DNA of 64,000 bases from Dipteronia dyeriana (lineage: Eukaryota > Streptophyta > Magnoliopsida > Sapindales > Sapindaceae), in NCBI GenBank assembly GCA_032871835.1, contig CM065298.1, positions 76,350,154 to 76,414,153 of the forward strand, in the 5' to 3' direction. The notes under the pieces were generated by a model, which was not told the origin of the DNA, did not search any database, and was given only the letters and a program-made list of their open reading frames with translations. The position numbers and the translations under genes were made by a program. Position 1 is the first letter of the stretch; each line of letters opens with the position of its first letter. Positions 10,461 to 21,903 of this stretch are shown here, one piece after another.

Positions 10461-11786
10461 AACATGGCAAGGAAAATAGTGTAATCACAAAAATGTAATC
10501 ATTGAGTCCTAATCAATAATGTCTAAATGCAATGCATATAGACTTAGCTAAAGGGAAATCATGTCTTAAATTCAAGCTATCATAACACAAACCCAATCAT
10601 GCAAAAAGAACTCATAAATAGATGCAATGAATAAATTCCTAGCATTTAATCAACTAATAAATGCAATAAAAATGTCATCATGGAAAACATGAACAAATGA
10701 CAAAGAAGGGACTTTCGTTCAACTTACCAAGTCATTCAAAGATGAAGACCCATTCCTTAAGATGCTCAATAATACATGAAGGATGATGGGTTTTAGGTTT
10801 GAAGAGTTAAGGAACAACTCATAGAGCTTCTCTCTCAAAGGAAATATTTTCTCTCACTAAAAATGGTTTTATAATCTTTGAAAAATAAGTGTATGGGGCA
10901 AAGCAAGACCATGTCATTTTGGAAAAACTGCCTAGAAATCGCGCGTTGCGCAGGTGTGGTACGATGGTGGATAAGCACACCACCAGCGCACACCTACTGT
11001 CCAACAATCACTAGTGTGGTTCCCTAGTGTACAAGCGCATCACCAGCACATACCTACTGCCCGAGGTGCGCTGGTGAAGATGCGCTAGTGGAGTATTGCA
11101 ACAAGGGCATATAGCTGTGACAACACAACAGCTCGAGATTCGAGCGAACTAAAACATGACCAAACAACATCAAAACCGTTCGTATAAAATACCGTTGGAA
11201 AGGTATGGAATTCTAATTTATAATCCATTTACAAAAATTGATTTGGATGTCTTTAGAAAGAGTAATGGTTATTTGAGTGACCAAAGGTTAGAGACAGACA
11301 AAAACAGAGTTGCCTTGTTTTGGTGGTCACTTTGAAGATTTTAAAACCAATCCAAATGTTCACTCAACACGCTAAGACAAGCATACCATCATGCAAGCGC
11401 GAACACAACACAAGCATACCATACAAAACCACACTTAAATCTAGAAATGAAGTGTAAATGTGATTGTGAAGGAATTAATACACAACAACAATGAATAAAT
11501 GCATGTCAATACAAATGCATGCAAGTGTGTGTGCAATATATAAATGATGCTCACATATAAGCAATAAGGAAAACAAATGCAAGGTGAACAAAACATTCGT
11601 GAAGTTTGTTTGTGCAACTAAATCTCTTCAAAGAGTTAAGTCAAGAGAATTACCACACTTTAAGCACTTTGGGACCTTAGAAGCTTGTTGAAGGTGAGTC
11701 ACAATTTGAGGCCTAAGCTACCCATTACACACAATCCTAATGTAGTTTTTCATGAAATAAACCAATCAAAAGTAGAGGTCCTTACA
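10452..11786 (-). mobile_element. Element C 3' LTR, truncated
   Basis: Matches 15335-16886 closely along its length (for example TTTAATCAACTAATAAATGCAATAAAAA and CTCTCACTAAAAATGG). On the minus strand it starts TGTAAGGACCTCTAC at 11786, immediately after the purine tract AAAATAGGGAGAT. It lacks the last 590 bases of the intact 5' LTR; at 10452 it is joined to the antisense-ORF arm. It contains the GC-rich direct repeats around 10940-11090. Confidence 0.75.
10935..11095. repeat. GC-rich direct repeats in element C 3' LTR
   Basis: Two diverged units of about 70 bases containing CACTRGTGTGGTNCNCTRGTG, an AAGCGCATCACCAGC block and ACACCTACTGYCC, ending with GGTGCGCTGGTGAAG. The same array is at 15835-15970 in the 5' LTR. 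The CACTAGTG and CACCAGTG cores are near-palindromic, so the segment could fold. In the 5' LTR it lies upstream of a TATA-like site in the direction of transcription. Confidence 0.6.
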
Positions 11787-11800
11787 ATCTCCCTATTTTG
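11787..11800 (-). promoter_or_regulatory. Polypurine tract of element C
   Basis: Minus-strand CAAAATAGGGAGAT abuts the LTR start TGTAAGG. Position and sequence parallel the AAAGGGGGAGAT tract of element S1 at 25253 and fit plus-strand DNA priming. Confidence 0.65.
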
Positions 11801-12960
11801 TTATTTCATGATAAAACAACCACTCACAAAATAATCCTCACAAAATAATAAGAGCTATTGGTCAACAAAGTAATTCTATGTTACATAAAGAAAAGCCTAA
11901 GATACTAAGTCTTCAAGGTCTTCAATCTTTTCGTAGATCATCATACCTACACACAATAGCAAGAAAAACACTTTCAAAGAACAAGCGTGTGTGAGGTGAA
12001 CACATATAAAATGTAATTGCACTTAAGAAAGCAATAAAAGTAATGCATGCACAATGCTCCCCCTAAATGGGTTACTCTCTCATGATATCTCCCCAAAGCA
12101 TAAACAATGCTCCTCTTATATCTCTCAAGACTTCTCCCTTTTTTTTTTATGAGATAGGCAAAGGAGGTCCCCTTATCGGGTTGCTTTAGCAAAGAGAGCT
12201 ATTCGTATAAATACATTGCATAATCATATACACAAACTTTATGCAACTTAAATAATTGAGAGAGATTCAAGGAGTTTTACTTCAAAGAGAATGTGTGAAA
12301 TTGTTGTTGTGCATGCAAGACATATAGCATTCAAGTTCAAGCAATAGTATTTGGCAAAGCAAACATTAAAAGGGTTTCCATAAGAATTTAAACCAATTTG
12401 TACCATTTTGTCATAAGCAAACATGATACAGTTTCTTGAGAAAATTTCAACGTACAAACAACTACAACAATCCTTAAGGGCCAAACAAGACACGGATATA
12501 GAATCCTTATTCATTGAATGAATATGAAATCCTTATTAATAGTTTTCTTGTTCAAACCATTAAGAAAAGAGAGAAGACCAATTTGGATATAAAATCCTTA
12601 TTGATTACATGAATGCAAGATCCTTATTGATTAGTCTTCTCATTTGTTATTTCACACATTTGCATTTAAGCAATCAAAAAGAAAATTCATGCATATTATT
12701 TTAAGCATGTTATAATCAAGTTCACATGTCATGGAGATAAATTATAGGCCATTCAAATGTACTATCGCAAATAATTCTCCTAGTCCAAAAATGCATTGTT
12801 GAACTAAAATATGTCATGGATTACAAGCAAAGTAATGGTGCACACTTATTAAAAAAAATAGCATATATGCATATATGTTCAACCAAGAATCTCAAGCAAT
12901 TATCAAAGGAGCATAAAATTAATCAACTTTTTATATATAGCAAATCATTCAGGCTCACTC
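11801..12960 (-). mobile_element. Element C internal region, non-coding 3' part
   Basis: AT-rich, with no ORF resembling protease, integrase, RT or RNase H on either strand. The 12500-12620 stretch contains short direct repeats of ATATNAAATCCTTATTNAT. It separates the gag remnant from the 3' LTR. With an internal region of only about 3 kb, the element has no room for a polymerase and is non-autonomous. Confidence 0.6.
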
Positions 12961-14730
12961 TCTTTGCTTGAGCTCTTTAAATGTGGTCAATACTAGCCAA
13001 GTCAATGGGAGGCATGAGCCTCTATAGACTTACAAAGTCTAAAAGACCTAGTTGCATATACAGGTGTCTCATGGGCGCTAAGGCAAAAGGGTTCATTCTT
13101 TCTAACCCATATAGGTTCAACCTTCTCACTTTTAGTGGTCAAAAACAAGTTTTTAAGTTCCCTAGGTTCATGCAAGTTAACCCTCTTTTTCAACTGTTTA
13201 TCTGTTATGCTCTCTAACCTACACCTATTAATGTATTTAAGTAATTTTGTCTTAAGTGACCAATTATACCACATAAATGACAAGTAGGTACAAAGTAAGA
13301 GTTTGTACCAATGCATTGTAATCTCATTAAGGTGCTGCCATGTTGATGAGGTTATCTTTGATGATGCACCAACTGGTTTGTCCTTGGAACGTGAGCCGAT
13401 TGGTGTTGCCTTTGTGGTTGAGCTTGTTTAGGTGGTTGAGCCGCTTGCCTCCTTGGTTGATGTTGTTTCTTATGATCACCTTCTTTCTTCATAGTTAGCT
13501 AATTGTAGAAGGTGATTGACTTCTTAAGGACTTGTCATTTCGTTTTGAATTGCCTAGGCTTTGATTGAGTTGCCAAGGCTTGAGTGGAATTTCATTTAGT
13601 TAAAGGTTGCTTGGATGAGGCTTTGTTTTTTCCTTGAGCCAGAGGTTTTTTGACCTTAGCCTTCTTTAATTCTAGAAGGCACCTCGTCTCTCTTTCCTTG
13701 ACAATTTTCAAGGAGTTTTCTTTGTTAGCACATCTTTCATTGCCTTCATTCGTTGGTGGCAATCTTCAATCACCTTCTCATACTTGGACACATCAATCTT
13801 ATCCGTCTTCAAAGAGTCATTAATGGAGGTCTTCTTCTTCATAGTCTTCAATTTGAAGACAATTTGAGATGTCTTCCATTTGCTCATTCATGATCTCATT
13901 ACACCGTCGAAGTTGATTTTGACAATTTTTCTTGCTTTCTTCAATGGTACGAATATTTTCCTTCAAGGAAATCTTCCACTTTCTCAAAGTCTCATTCTCC
14001 TTGGAGAGATATTCATTAAGCTTCAAAACTTTGAGAATAGTCACTTGACACTCATTAATTGAGTCAATTTCCTCATCAAGGCATTTGCCTTGGTCACTTG
14101 TTGCCACACCAACATTTTCCAACATTTTCCTTCTCTTTAGGATCAATATTGTCAAGGCTTGCTTCTCTCAAGTTGGCACTACTTCGGTTTCCAACTCCAA
14201 CTCACCAATCTTGAAATCTTCAAGTGACACATTTGGTGATGGCTTGTGTTTCTTCATGATAGGAAACCGAAAATGCTAAATAGTTGTTCAAATACTTACC
14301 TAAGCTTGTGGAACAACTCTCAACCACATCAACTTTGTTATCACCACATGTATCGATCATAGATTCTCCTCCTTTCTTGTACTTCAAGTTACTACACATG
14401 GAAGCAATGTGGCCAAATCCACCACACTCAAGGTAAGGGTCATCTTTCCATGAAATTTTCTTTTTCCTTGAATCTTGGAGGTCATACTCATCTCTTGAGA
14501 CTTCATAAATCTCCTAAGTCTCTTTATCATGAGAGTCATCACATCATCGGAGTCATATTTATCCCTCCCATCGTTAGAGGTCACCACAATAATACCCACT
14601 TTAAGTGTTTCACTCTCACACATGGTGTTTAGGTAAAGTGAATGAATGAACGCATATGAAATATAAAAAACAAAATGCACACAAATGCAAGACACACAAC
14701 AATAGCAAGGATCATCTAAAATATCTAGGA
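12961..14730 (-). pseudogene. gag: Element C gag remnant (SIRE-like)
   Basis: A broken minus-strand reading frame with SIRE-like gag hallmarks. Near 14400 it reads YLECGGFGHIASMC, a CCHC knuckle whose first Cys is replaced. Further on, 13820-14155 is a Lys/Glu/Asn-rich helical stretch (LNEYLSKENETLRKWK), as in the coiled-coil part of SIRE gag. Near 13255-13310 a second knuckle reads CHLCGIIGHLRQNY, with the last Cys changed to Tyr. Gag would coat the RNA and form the particle. Stops and frameshifts are many, so no protein is expected. The N-terminal domain seen in S1 is missing or unrecognisable. Confidence 0.65.
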
Positions 14731-14734
14731 ACCT

Positions 14735-14746
14735 GCTGTGATACCA
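14735..14746 (-). promoter_or_regulatory. Primer-binding site of element C (initiator Met tRNA type)
   Basis: The minus strand reads TGGTATCACAGC, one base off the usual plant TGGTATCAGAGC site complementary to the 3' end of initiator Met tRNA. It lies two bases inside the 5' LTR end at 14749. Confidence 0.75.
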
Positions 14747-14748
14747 AT

Positions 14749-16886
14749 TGAAATTCCCATAATGTGTATGTCTAATAACCTAGAGGGGGTGAATATGTTT
14801 TAATCGAATCAACTACCAATTTTTTTATTAATCAATATTCATAAAACTACCCCATGTTACAAGCATTCAATCAAACATAAAATAAATAAAAAAATGAAAC
14901 TATTTGATTTTCATGAGAAACCCTCCAATTGGAAAAAACTCGTGGGCTAACCACTTAACCTCACACGGTCCACAAAATCCACTACTTGAATGAAAGTTTA
15001 CAACCTAGGTTGACCTCCCATCACACCTTCCAATTACTAATCCGTTCACTCTATCCAACGGGCCTATAATAGTGATCTTGGTCCATCAAGCTTGTGCACT
15101 AAACACTTAGTCACAAAGCTTAACAACTATGAAGAGAGTATACAACCTATGTAAATATATGGAAATATTTAATATGTAAAAATGTTAGGTCAACACATTT
15201 AAGCTTATCTAGGAATTTAGGGATGTCACTAAGTACAAATCATAGATATCAAAGTCTATATGAATGCTCATAAAGACTTAAAAAGATATAGATATACAAG
15301 TTTAACATCTAGTTATCAAACAAGGCCATTTCAACAAGAGTTGTCATTAAACGTGTCAAGGACAACAATGCAATCAATGAGTCCTAATCAACAATGTCTA
15401 AATACAATGCATAGATACTTAGCTAAAGGGAAAATATGTCCTAAAGTCAAGCTATCACAATACAAACCTAATCATGCAAAGGAACTCATAAATAAATGAA
15501 GTCCTAGCATTTAATCAACTAATAAATGCAATAAAAACATAATCGTGGAAAACATGAACAAATGACAAAATTGAGATTTTGTTCAACTTACCAAGTCAAT
15601 CAAAGATGAAGACCCATGCCTAAAGATGCTCAATAATGCATGATGGGTGATGGGTTTTGGGTTTGGAGAGTTAAGGAACAACTCTTGGAGCTTCTCTCTC
15701 AAGGAAAATATTTTCTCTCACTAAAAATGGGTTTATAAGCTCTGAAAAGTGAGTGAGGAAAAAGAGAGAACATATATAATAGGGCAAAGCAAGACTACAT
15801 AATTTTAGAAAAACTGCCAAGTAATTGCATGGTGCACTAGTGTGGTGCACTGGTGGACAAGCGTAACACCAGCGTACACCTACTATCCAAGAATCATCGG
15901 TGTTGTGCACTGGTAGACAAGCGTATCACCAGTGCACACCTACTGCCCGAGGTGCACCGGTGAAGATGTGCTAGTGGAGAGAAAAACAAGGGCACATAGT
16001 CGTGAGAACACAACAACTCGAGATTCGAGTGACCCAAAATATGACCAAACGAATTAAAACCTTTTGTTTAATATACAGTTGGAAATGTATGGAAGTCAAA
16101 TTTCTAATTCAATTTACAAAACATTATTTGGATTTATATAGAAAGAGTTATGTTTATTTGAGTGACCAAAGGTCAAAGACAGACAATAATAGAGTTGACT
16201 TCTTTTGGTGGTCACTTTGGAGATTTCAAAACCAATCCAAACGGTCATGAAATATTACGAATAATATACCATTGGAAAGGTATTGGTATCTAGTTTGTAC
16301 TAAAATTTTCAAAACTCATTTTGAAGTATTGTATAAAATGTTATGATCACATGACCATACAAAGGTCAGTATTGAAAGACATTAAAATTATTAAAATCCA
16401 CTCTTTGAAACTAGACACATTACCACAAATAACCAAACCAAGAGAAGAATGAGACCTTCTCAAATGGTCACCCAACTTGCTAAGACAATCATGTCATCGT
16501 GCAAGCATGGACACAACACAAGCATACCACACAAAACCACACTTAAATCTAGAAATGATATGCAAGTGTGATTGTGAAGGAATGCACACATGAGCAATAA
16601 GGAATAAATGCATGTCAATACAAATGCATGTAAGTGTGCATGCAATGTGTAATTATATAAGCAATAAGGAAAACAAATGCATGGTGAACAAAACATGTGT
16701 GAAGTGTGTGTGTACAAGTAAATCTCTTCAAAGAGTTAAGTCAAGCGAATTACCCCACTTAAAGCACTTTGAGACCTTGTAAACTTGTTGAAGATGAGTC
16801 ACAATTGGAGACCTAAGCTATCCATTACAAACAATCCCAATGTGGTTTGTCATAAAATAAGTCAATCAAAAATAGAGGTCCTTATA
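14749..16886 (-). mobile_element. Element C 5' LTR, full length
   Basis: About 2.1 kb. The minus strand begins TATAAGGACCTCTATTTTTG at 16886 (the partner LTR begins TGTAAGGACC) and ends ...GGGAATTTCA at 14749, next to the primer site. The CCTAGAGGGGGTGAATA block close to its end also occurs near the ends of the S1 and S2 LTRs, so the three families are related. Flanking DNA at 16887 is AT-rich and different. No target duplication can be tested because the other LTR is truncated. Confidence 0.75.
15771..15780 (-). promoter_or_regulatory. TATA-like site in element C 5' LTR
   Basis: The minus strand reads ATTATATATG, downstream of the GC-rich repeat array (15835-15970) and upstream of gag in the direction of transcription. 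It is a plausible core promoter for the element RNA; no start site can be seen. Confidence 0.35.
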
Positions 16887-18231
16887 CTAATTATTAATGC
16901 ACCTAGATAAACGTAGATTTAACGGCTAAGAATAATCTAGGTTACTTGGTCATATTAATAAGTTGCTAAAGTCGTATTCTATTAACAAATTAAACTAGTC
17001 GATTTTTAACAATTAAAAATCTATTTTATTATTAGAATTCTAATGTATATAAACTATTTTACTAAGACTAAAATTAAATAATGTGATTTATCATGTTTTA
17101 ACTATTAAAACAAAAAAAAAACACATTATGTGGTCCAATTATTATTAGTGCCTTAATCATATTAAACCTAATAATTAAGCATGGACCTAACTAATCTAAC
17201 CAATCAAACACTTTAATGAAATAATTAGTTATTAAAGAGAATTACCAAGTTTTTACTCATAAAAACTAATCTCATTATTAATATCCAATTATGTGAATAT
17301 TCAATTTTAATCTTATTAAAAAAACAGCACATAAAAATATAGGCTATTAGCATGTATGATATATTGTAATGCAAGTGTAGGCACTTCTAATCTATATGAC
17401 ATGTATATTCATGGCAATGCTTTAATCATCTCATAAATATAGCATACATGAGTTGACCGAGTATGATGAGTTATCTACCTAAAAAAAAATTACAAAAAAA
17501 TAAATAAATCCAAGACATTCCTTGGTCTTCTCGTAATCCTTAAATCTTTATGTCAATTTTTTGAGCTTTCAACCGAGTCCAACTTGATTAATATATATAT
17601 ATATATACACACATTAATAAGTGATCTGTCTCATGTTCAAACCCTAAAGCCCAAGTGTTACCCAAACACTTATCGGAGGTCCAAGGTATAAAAAAAAAAT
17701 TGGCCCATACGTGCTTGCGAATACGCAACCCTATCGTCGCGAACACGGTGCCCTTACGCTCATTTGTACACAGCTGTTGTTCGTACACACAGGTGTTGTC
17801 CGTAATAGCTTGCACGACCATCATGCGACTGCCAGCAATCAAACAAGAGCATGCAATAGCCTTGCACACGTGGCTGTCTGCTGCTTGCGCGGAGCACTAG
17901 CTTGGCGTGGCTGTGTAGCACTCTCTCGCGGCTGTTGTGTCTTCTACCTTCGTGTCTTCTAGATTCATCTTCTTTGTACAATATTACATTAATATATATT
18001 ACAAAAATATGATTTACAAAGAACAATTTATAGTAGAAAATTACAACCCAAAAAACCCAATCCTAAACTCATCCTACCACACAATTAAGGATCAGTCGTG
18101 TTTATATAATATAAAAAATATAAACATCCTACGACCCTAGATCGTGCCTACACATATCATACATATCGAAAAGAAATAGAATATAATCAGATTATATCCG
18201 TGTATATAGTAAAATTGACTCTAATAACAAT
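16887..18231. other. AT-rich segment without recognised genes
   Basis: About 1.3 kb. The first 700 bases are very AT-rich and resemble LTR or intergenic filler. A TA dinucleotide run lies at 17590-17607. A more GC-rich island at 17690-17950 has open frames on both strands (for example 17588-17869 minus), but none resembles a known protein and they overlap each other, so I do not call a gene. A direct repeat of GTACACA...GGTGTTGT/GCTGTTGT type lies at 17765-17800. Confidence 0.4.
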
Positions 18232-18831
18232 TGTAGGTCCTGAAGATCAAAAATTAAGAGTTGTAATTTTCGTAAATAGACACGATGAAAAAATATAGGA
18301 TTTAAAATTTTATCTTGGACCATTTCAACATATACACGAAAATAAGAATGGATTTAAGAATACCTTTTTATTTTCTCCTTCGTTTGTTCTCGATTCGTCA
18401 CAATAAAACCTTCTAATCTATGACCCGTGATCTAGCAACTGTGTGTAGGCACGTCACGGATTCCGAGAGTACTGGAAGAAGGTTGTAGAGATGGAGAAGA
18501 CAATTTGTCTTCTTTCTTTGGTTCGGCCAATTGAAGAAGAAAGAAGTTATTTTTTTTCTTTTTCTTTACTTTTGCTGCACACTCTTTTTGTTTCTTTTAG
18601 GTTATGTTATTTTATTTCAAGATATTTTTTCTCTATATATTATAAGGAGACAAGGGTTTTAGTGACCTAGTTAAAATAGGATTCTAATTACTATATTAAT
18701 ATATATTGTCACTAATACTTGAACCCTTGACCTCTTTAAAGGAAATAAAAAATAATCTCTATTATTTTATTCTGTTGCTCTTGTCAAAGGTTCGAACCTA
18801 CAACCTTCAATTAATAATTTCTAATTATTAA
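18232..18831 (-). mobile_element. Copia-like LTR remnant
   Basis: Features shared in order with the copia LTRs at 55172 and 59136: a low-coordinate TGTAGG... start, GGCACGTCACGGATTCCGAGA (compare GGGCGCGTCACGATCTCAGGA at 55495), a GGTTCGGCCAATTGAAGAAG block (compare GCTTGGCCGAATTCTTC near 59600) and TATATATTATAAGGAGACAAGG (compare TATATATAGGAGACC at 59730). It stops where the gypsy LTR begins at 18832. Ends are uncertain. Confidence 0.4.
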
Positions 18832-19943
18832 TGTTAATAGCCAAATTTGGCCAGGGACCAAAAAGGAAATTCTCCACTTTTCTAGCATGGATCCAAACCC
18901 GAGAACCATGACTCCTGGAGTCAAGCTGGGGAAACCGTCATGTGGGTGTGAGAAAGGATCGTCGAGCTCCGGGACATTCGAGGTGGAGCCCGACACGATC
19001 GTATCGAGCTCCATACACCGAACCAAAAACTCAGAGGAAGCTCGATGTGCAACGGTCTAGGCTCCCAAAAGTCGAAGCTACCTCGTAACTTCTCCAGAAG
19101 CCAGCATCCTCTCCAAGCATAGAGAGAGACCCATTAAACACCCAGTTTGCACAACAGTATTGCTTCGTCTCTCTAAAGGAAGATTCAAACCCATCTAGGC
19201 CAGTGGGATGAAGCTCGCTAAAGCTCCATCACCACCTAAGAACGCCCGTGCGGCCACCTCTAGTTCTAAGGAACTTGGAAAGGTCTGGCCAAACTACTAG
19301 TACCAAAACCAGGGCCAGGATCTACCTGGCTCTACGAAACGATGAACGAAGATCTCTTTAAAGAATCATACCATGAAGACACACATGATCAAATCCACAC
19401 TTTATCAAACATTGAAACACTGCATGCATGCATGGCAAGTGTTTGAGTCCAAATGGGAAATAAACTTATCTCCTACAAAGATATTCTCTAATTCTGTCAT
19501 TAATCCAAAGTCAATGATTTTTAAATAGAAGATCTATCCTGATAATGAGGGATGTAATTCAGAGAATCATGGCATGAGAATCATAAATTTAACCTATTGG
19601 GACTGTGTATAAATAGGCGAAAGTACCCACGGAGATAGGGGGATTTCTTAGCCTAAATTCTATAATCAGAATACGGCCATCGTTGTATTCTACTATTCGA
19701 CAGGCACGAGGTTGTCACCCTATTGTATCCCAATGAGATTCAGAGTGTTCGAGAGACTTTTATATGGCATACACGATCTATAATAAAGAGTTATATTCCC
19801 ATTTTCTTTGCATTCACATTTAAAAACCCACCCTTGTTCGAACAAGTTAGGTACGAGGTACCTAGCCTGACCACCACCTCCGTGGTAACGGTCTTGAGGG
19901 TGTTGGCTGGAGTTTCTCACCTTGAGTAAATTTTCCGTTAACA
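18832..19943 (+). mobile_element. Ty3/gypsy 5' LTR, subfamily B
   Basis: Begins TGTTAATAGCCAAATTTGGC and ends CCGTTAACA, about 1.1 kb, followed by a primer-binding site. It aligns with the 3' LTR at 45963-47083 over most of its length (for example GAGGCTCCC, AGAGAGAGACCCATTAA, AAGTGTTTGAGTCCAAA and CATTGTATTCTACT). It therefore starts a plus-strand gypsy element whose body is interrupted at 20201. Confidence 0.75.
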
Positions 19944-20200
19944 CTTTCTATCGCCGTCTATGAGGATCCCTCACCACCATTTTTACATTTACAAATTATT
20001 GTTTTACAGTGATTATAAGGCTCCGCTCCTCCCAGGGACAGCCGAAGCTTTGGGACAACCTTCGGCTGCATCGATACGAAAGGTCCCGAAGAAATGGGAG
20101 AAAATCCGGGCACCAAAGTCAGGTTCTGGACCAGCCAAACGTTGTGTGGGTTTTTGGTCCCCCTATAGTAAGCCAGGCTATGCTCGACCAGCAAGCGGTG
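19944..20200 (+). mobile_element. Gypsy primer-binding site and leader
   Basis: TATCGCCGTCTATGAGGA at 19949-19966 matches the TGGCGCCGTCTGTGGGGA-type primer site common in Tat-lineage gypsy elements. The next 240 bases (for example CAGCCAAACGTTGTGTGGG and TATGCTCGACCAGCAAG) match 36180-36330, the leader in front of gag in the large gypsy element. It is broken off at 20200 by the LTR of element D. Confidence 0.7.
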
Positions 20201-21885
20201 TGATGTGTTATAAATTCGTGTTCATAAAAATAATACTCCTAAGTGCACGAATCGTGAAGATATCGTACAGCGGCAAGTAAGGATCGTTCCCACGAGGAAA
20301 AGTGATTTACTGATTATAACTAATTCTAATTCTTATTAAATCAAAAGTAACCGAGAATTTTGTCGTGAAGAGATTGTTTGAAGATTAAATTAAAACTAAA
20401 TTATCCTATGAAAGCAATTTAACAAAGAATTGGTGTTGTGATCAAGAGATGAAAGAATTAGGTCATCAATGCTCCCTAACTATATTTACTCAATGTTTTG
20501 AATTGACTTTGATAACAGAATATTAATCAAGTTATGGGTTCATTCTTATCTTAAGTATGATTGTTATCGTATGATCCTGGGATGAATCAAGTGTTCTCAA
20601 TTACAATTTACCCATAGATCAATGGCGTAAACTACAACCGAGAACCCATTAAGTACAAGAACAATGAACCAAAACCTACTTGCATAGATCAATGATAAGA
20701 TCATTTTTATCCATTCAATTGAATATTAATTAAGATTACGTATAGATCAATACTCCAACCACAATCATTAAATTATCAAAACCCTAAATTCATGCCAACG
20801 TATGATCATGCATTAACAAGAATAAAGAATTAAGACATAGGATGAATTGAATAAACCAAAACTTGAATTATTGAAAATATCGTGAATTCTAATAAAGAGC
20901 ATTCACATAGGTTCACATTGATTCCCTAATATGAATTAGTTACACATGATGAAATTAAGAGAAGAGAAAGAAAAGATCAAACCCATCTAGGCCTTCAATG
21001 AGTTCTTCAAGTCTTCAGTGATGAATTCTTCTTCGTCTTTGAATAATTGATGTGTAAAAATGAATGGAAGGTGTATCCTGATGGAGTGGTGGGGGACGGC
21101 CCCCTTGGTGGCTTAGGACCTCCTTTCCCTTCTCTTCTTTTTCAGTTTCAAAGAATATGAAGTATTTATAGGTGATTTTTCCTTGTGAACCCCTAATTCT
21201 TTTTAGGGTTAGGAAATCCATCAAGTGGGAAAGTATAATGAAACAAGGAATGAGAATCATTTCCTAAATTGAATTACCTCCTTTGATGTTTGAATCATAA
21301 TTTGAGCTTTTGAAGTTTCCCAAACATGTTTTGGTCTTCTAAAATCATTAGAATTTGATAAGGAAAGTTTTGGAACAATTCTGGACTAATTCGGAGTGGT
21401 TTTCATCCAAAATTCTGTCAGACTGCGGCTTGGGTCGCTCTGGAGGTCACCGCGGAATTCCTCTGCCATGTACTGCTCCGTAGACCGCTGGCTAGGTCTT
21501 GTGCCTGGACGGCGGTCTAGGCCGCGGTTGACCTTCCAGCACTGACCTTTAGTTACTAAATTATGCATAACCTATTCTAGGAATATCATAATTGCAATCC
21601 GTAAAGTGCACCGAAAACTAGAGTTCTGGGGCTTTCGATCCATAGGTAGTAGGACACGTAATTCGATCTGAGATGAGAGATATAGGCCCCGCAATATGAC
21701 TGTTCTGCATTGCTCCAAAAATTATATTTCTTGCTCATTTTCTCTAAAATAACATCTAACACCTCTTGAATGGAATGTGACCTATACATGCTCAACAAAC
21801 ACATAAAATACCTAATTTCACCCAAAAACAAAGCACAAATAATAGGAAAAGGGGACCTAAAATATGTATAGAAATAAACCGATCA
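20201..21885 (-). mobile_element. Element D 3' LTR (TGAT...ATCA)
   Basis: The minus strand starts TGATCGGTTTATTTC at 21885 and ends AATTTATAACACATCA at 20201, so the ends are inverted (TGAT/ATCA). Near the end it reads TCCTCGTGGGAACGATCC and CTTGCCGCTGTACG, a block common near the 3' ends of Athila-type gypsy LTRs in plants. The host sequence at the insertion is the gypsy leader (GACCAGCAAGCGG). Length about 1.7 kb. Confidence 0.6.
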
Positions 21886-21903
21886 AATACCCTCAAACCT
21901 ATC
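21886..21903 (-). promoter_or_regulatory. Polypurine tract of element D
   Basis: Minus-strand GATAGGTTTGAGGGTATT abuts the LTR start TGATCGG. It is preceded by GCTCGAGGACTAGCAAAA, wording often seen just before the 3' LTR of Athila-like elements. Confidence 0.5.

Noticed and set aside
14735..14746. Possible tRNA gene near the Met-tRNA-like sequences
   Set aside because: Only the 12-base 3' complement is present at each site, directly beside LTR ends; no cloverleaf or internal promoter boxes follow. They are primer-binding sites.
17588..18026. Several 80-90-residue frames on both strands
   Set aside because: They overlap each other in antisense, have no recognised motif and lie in unassigned repeat-like DNA.
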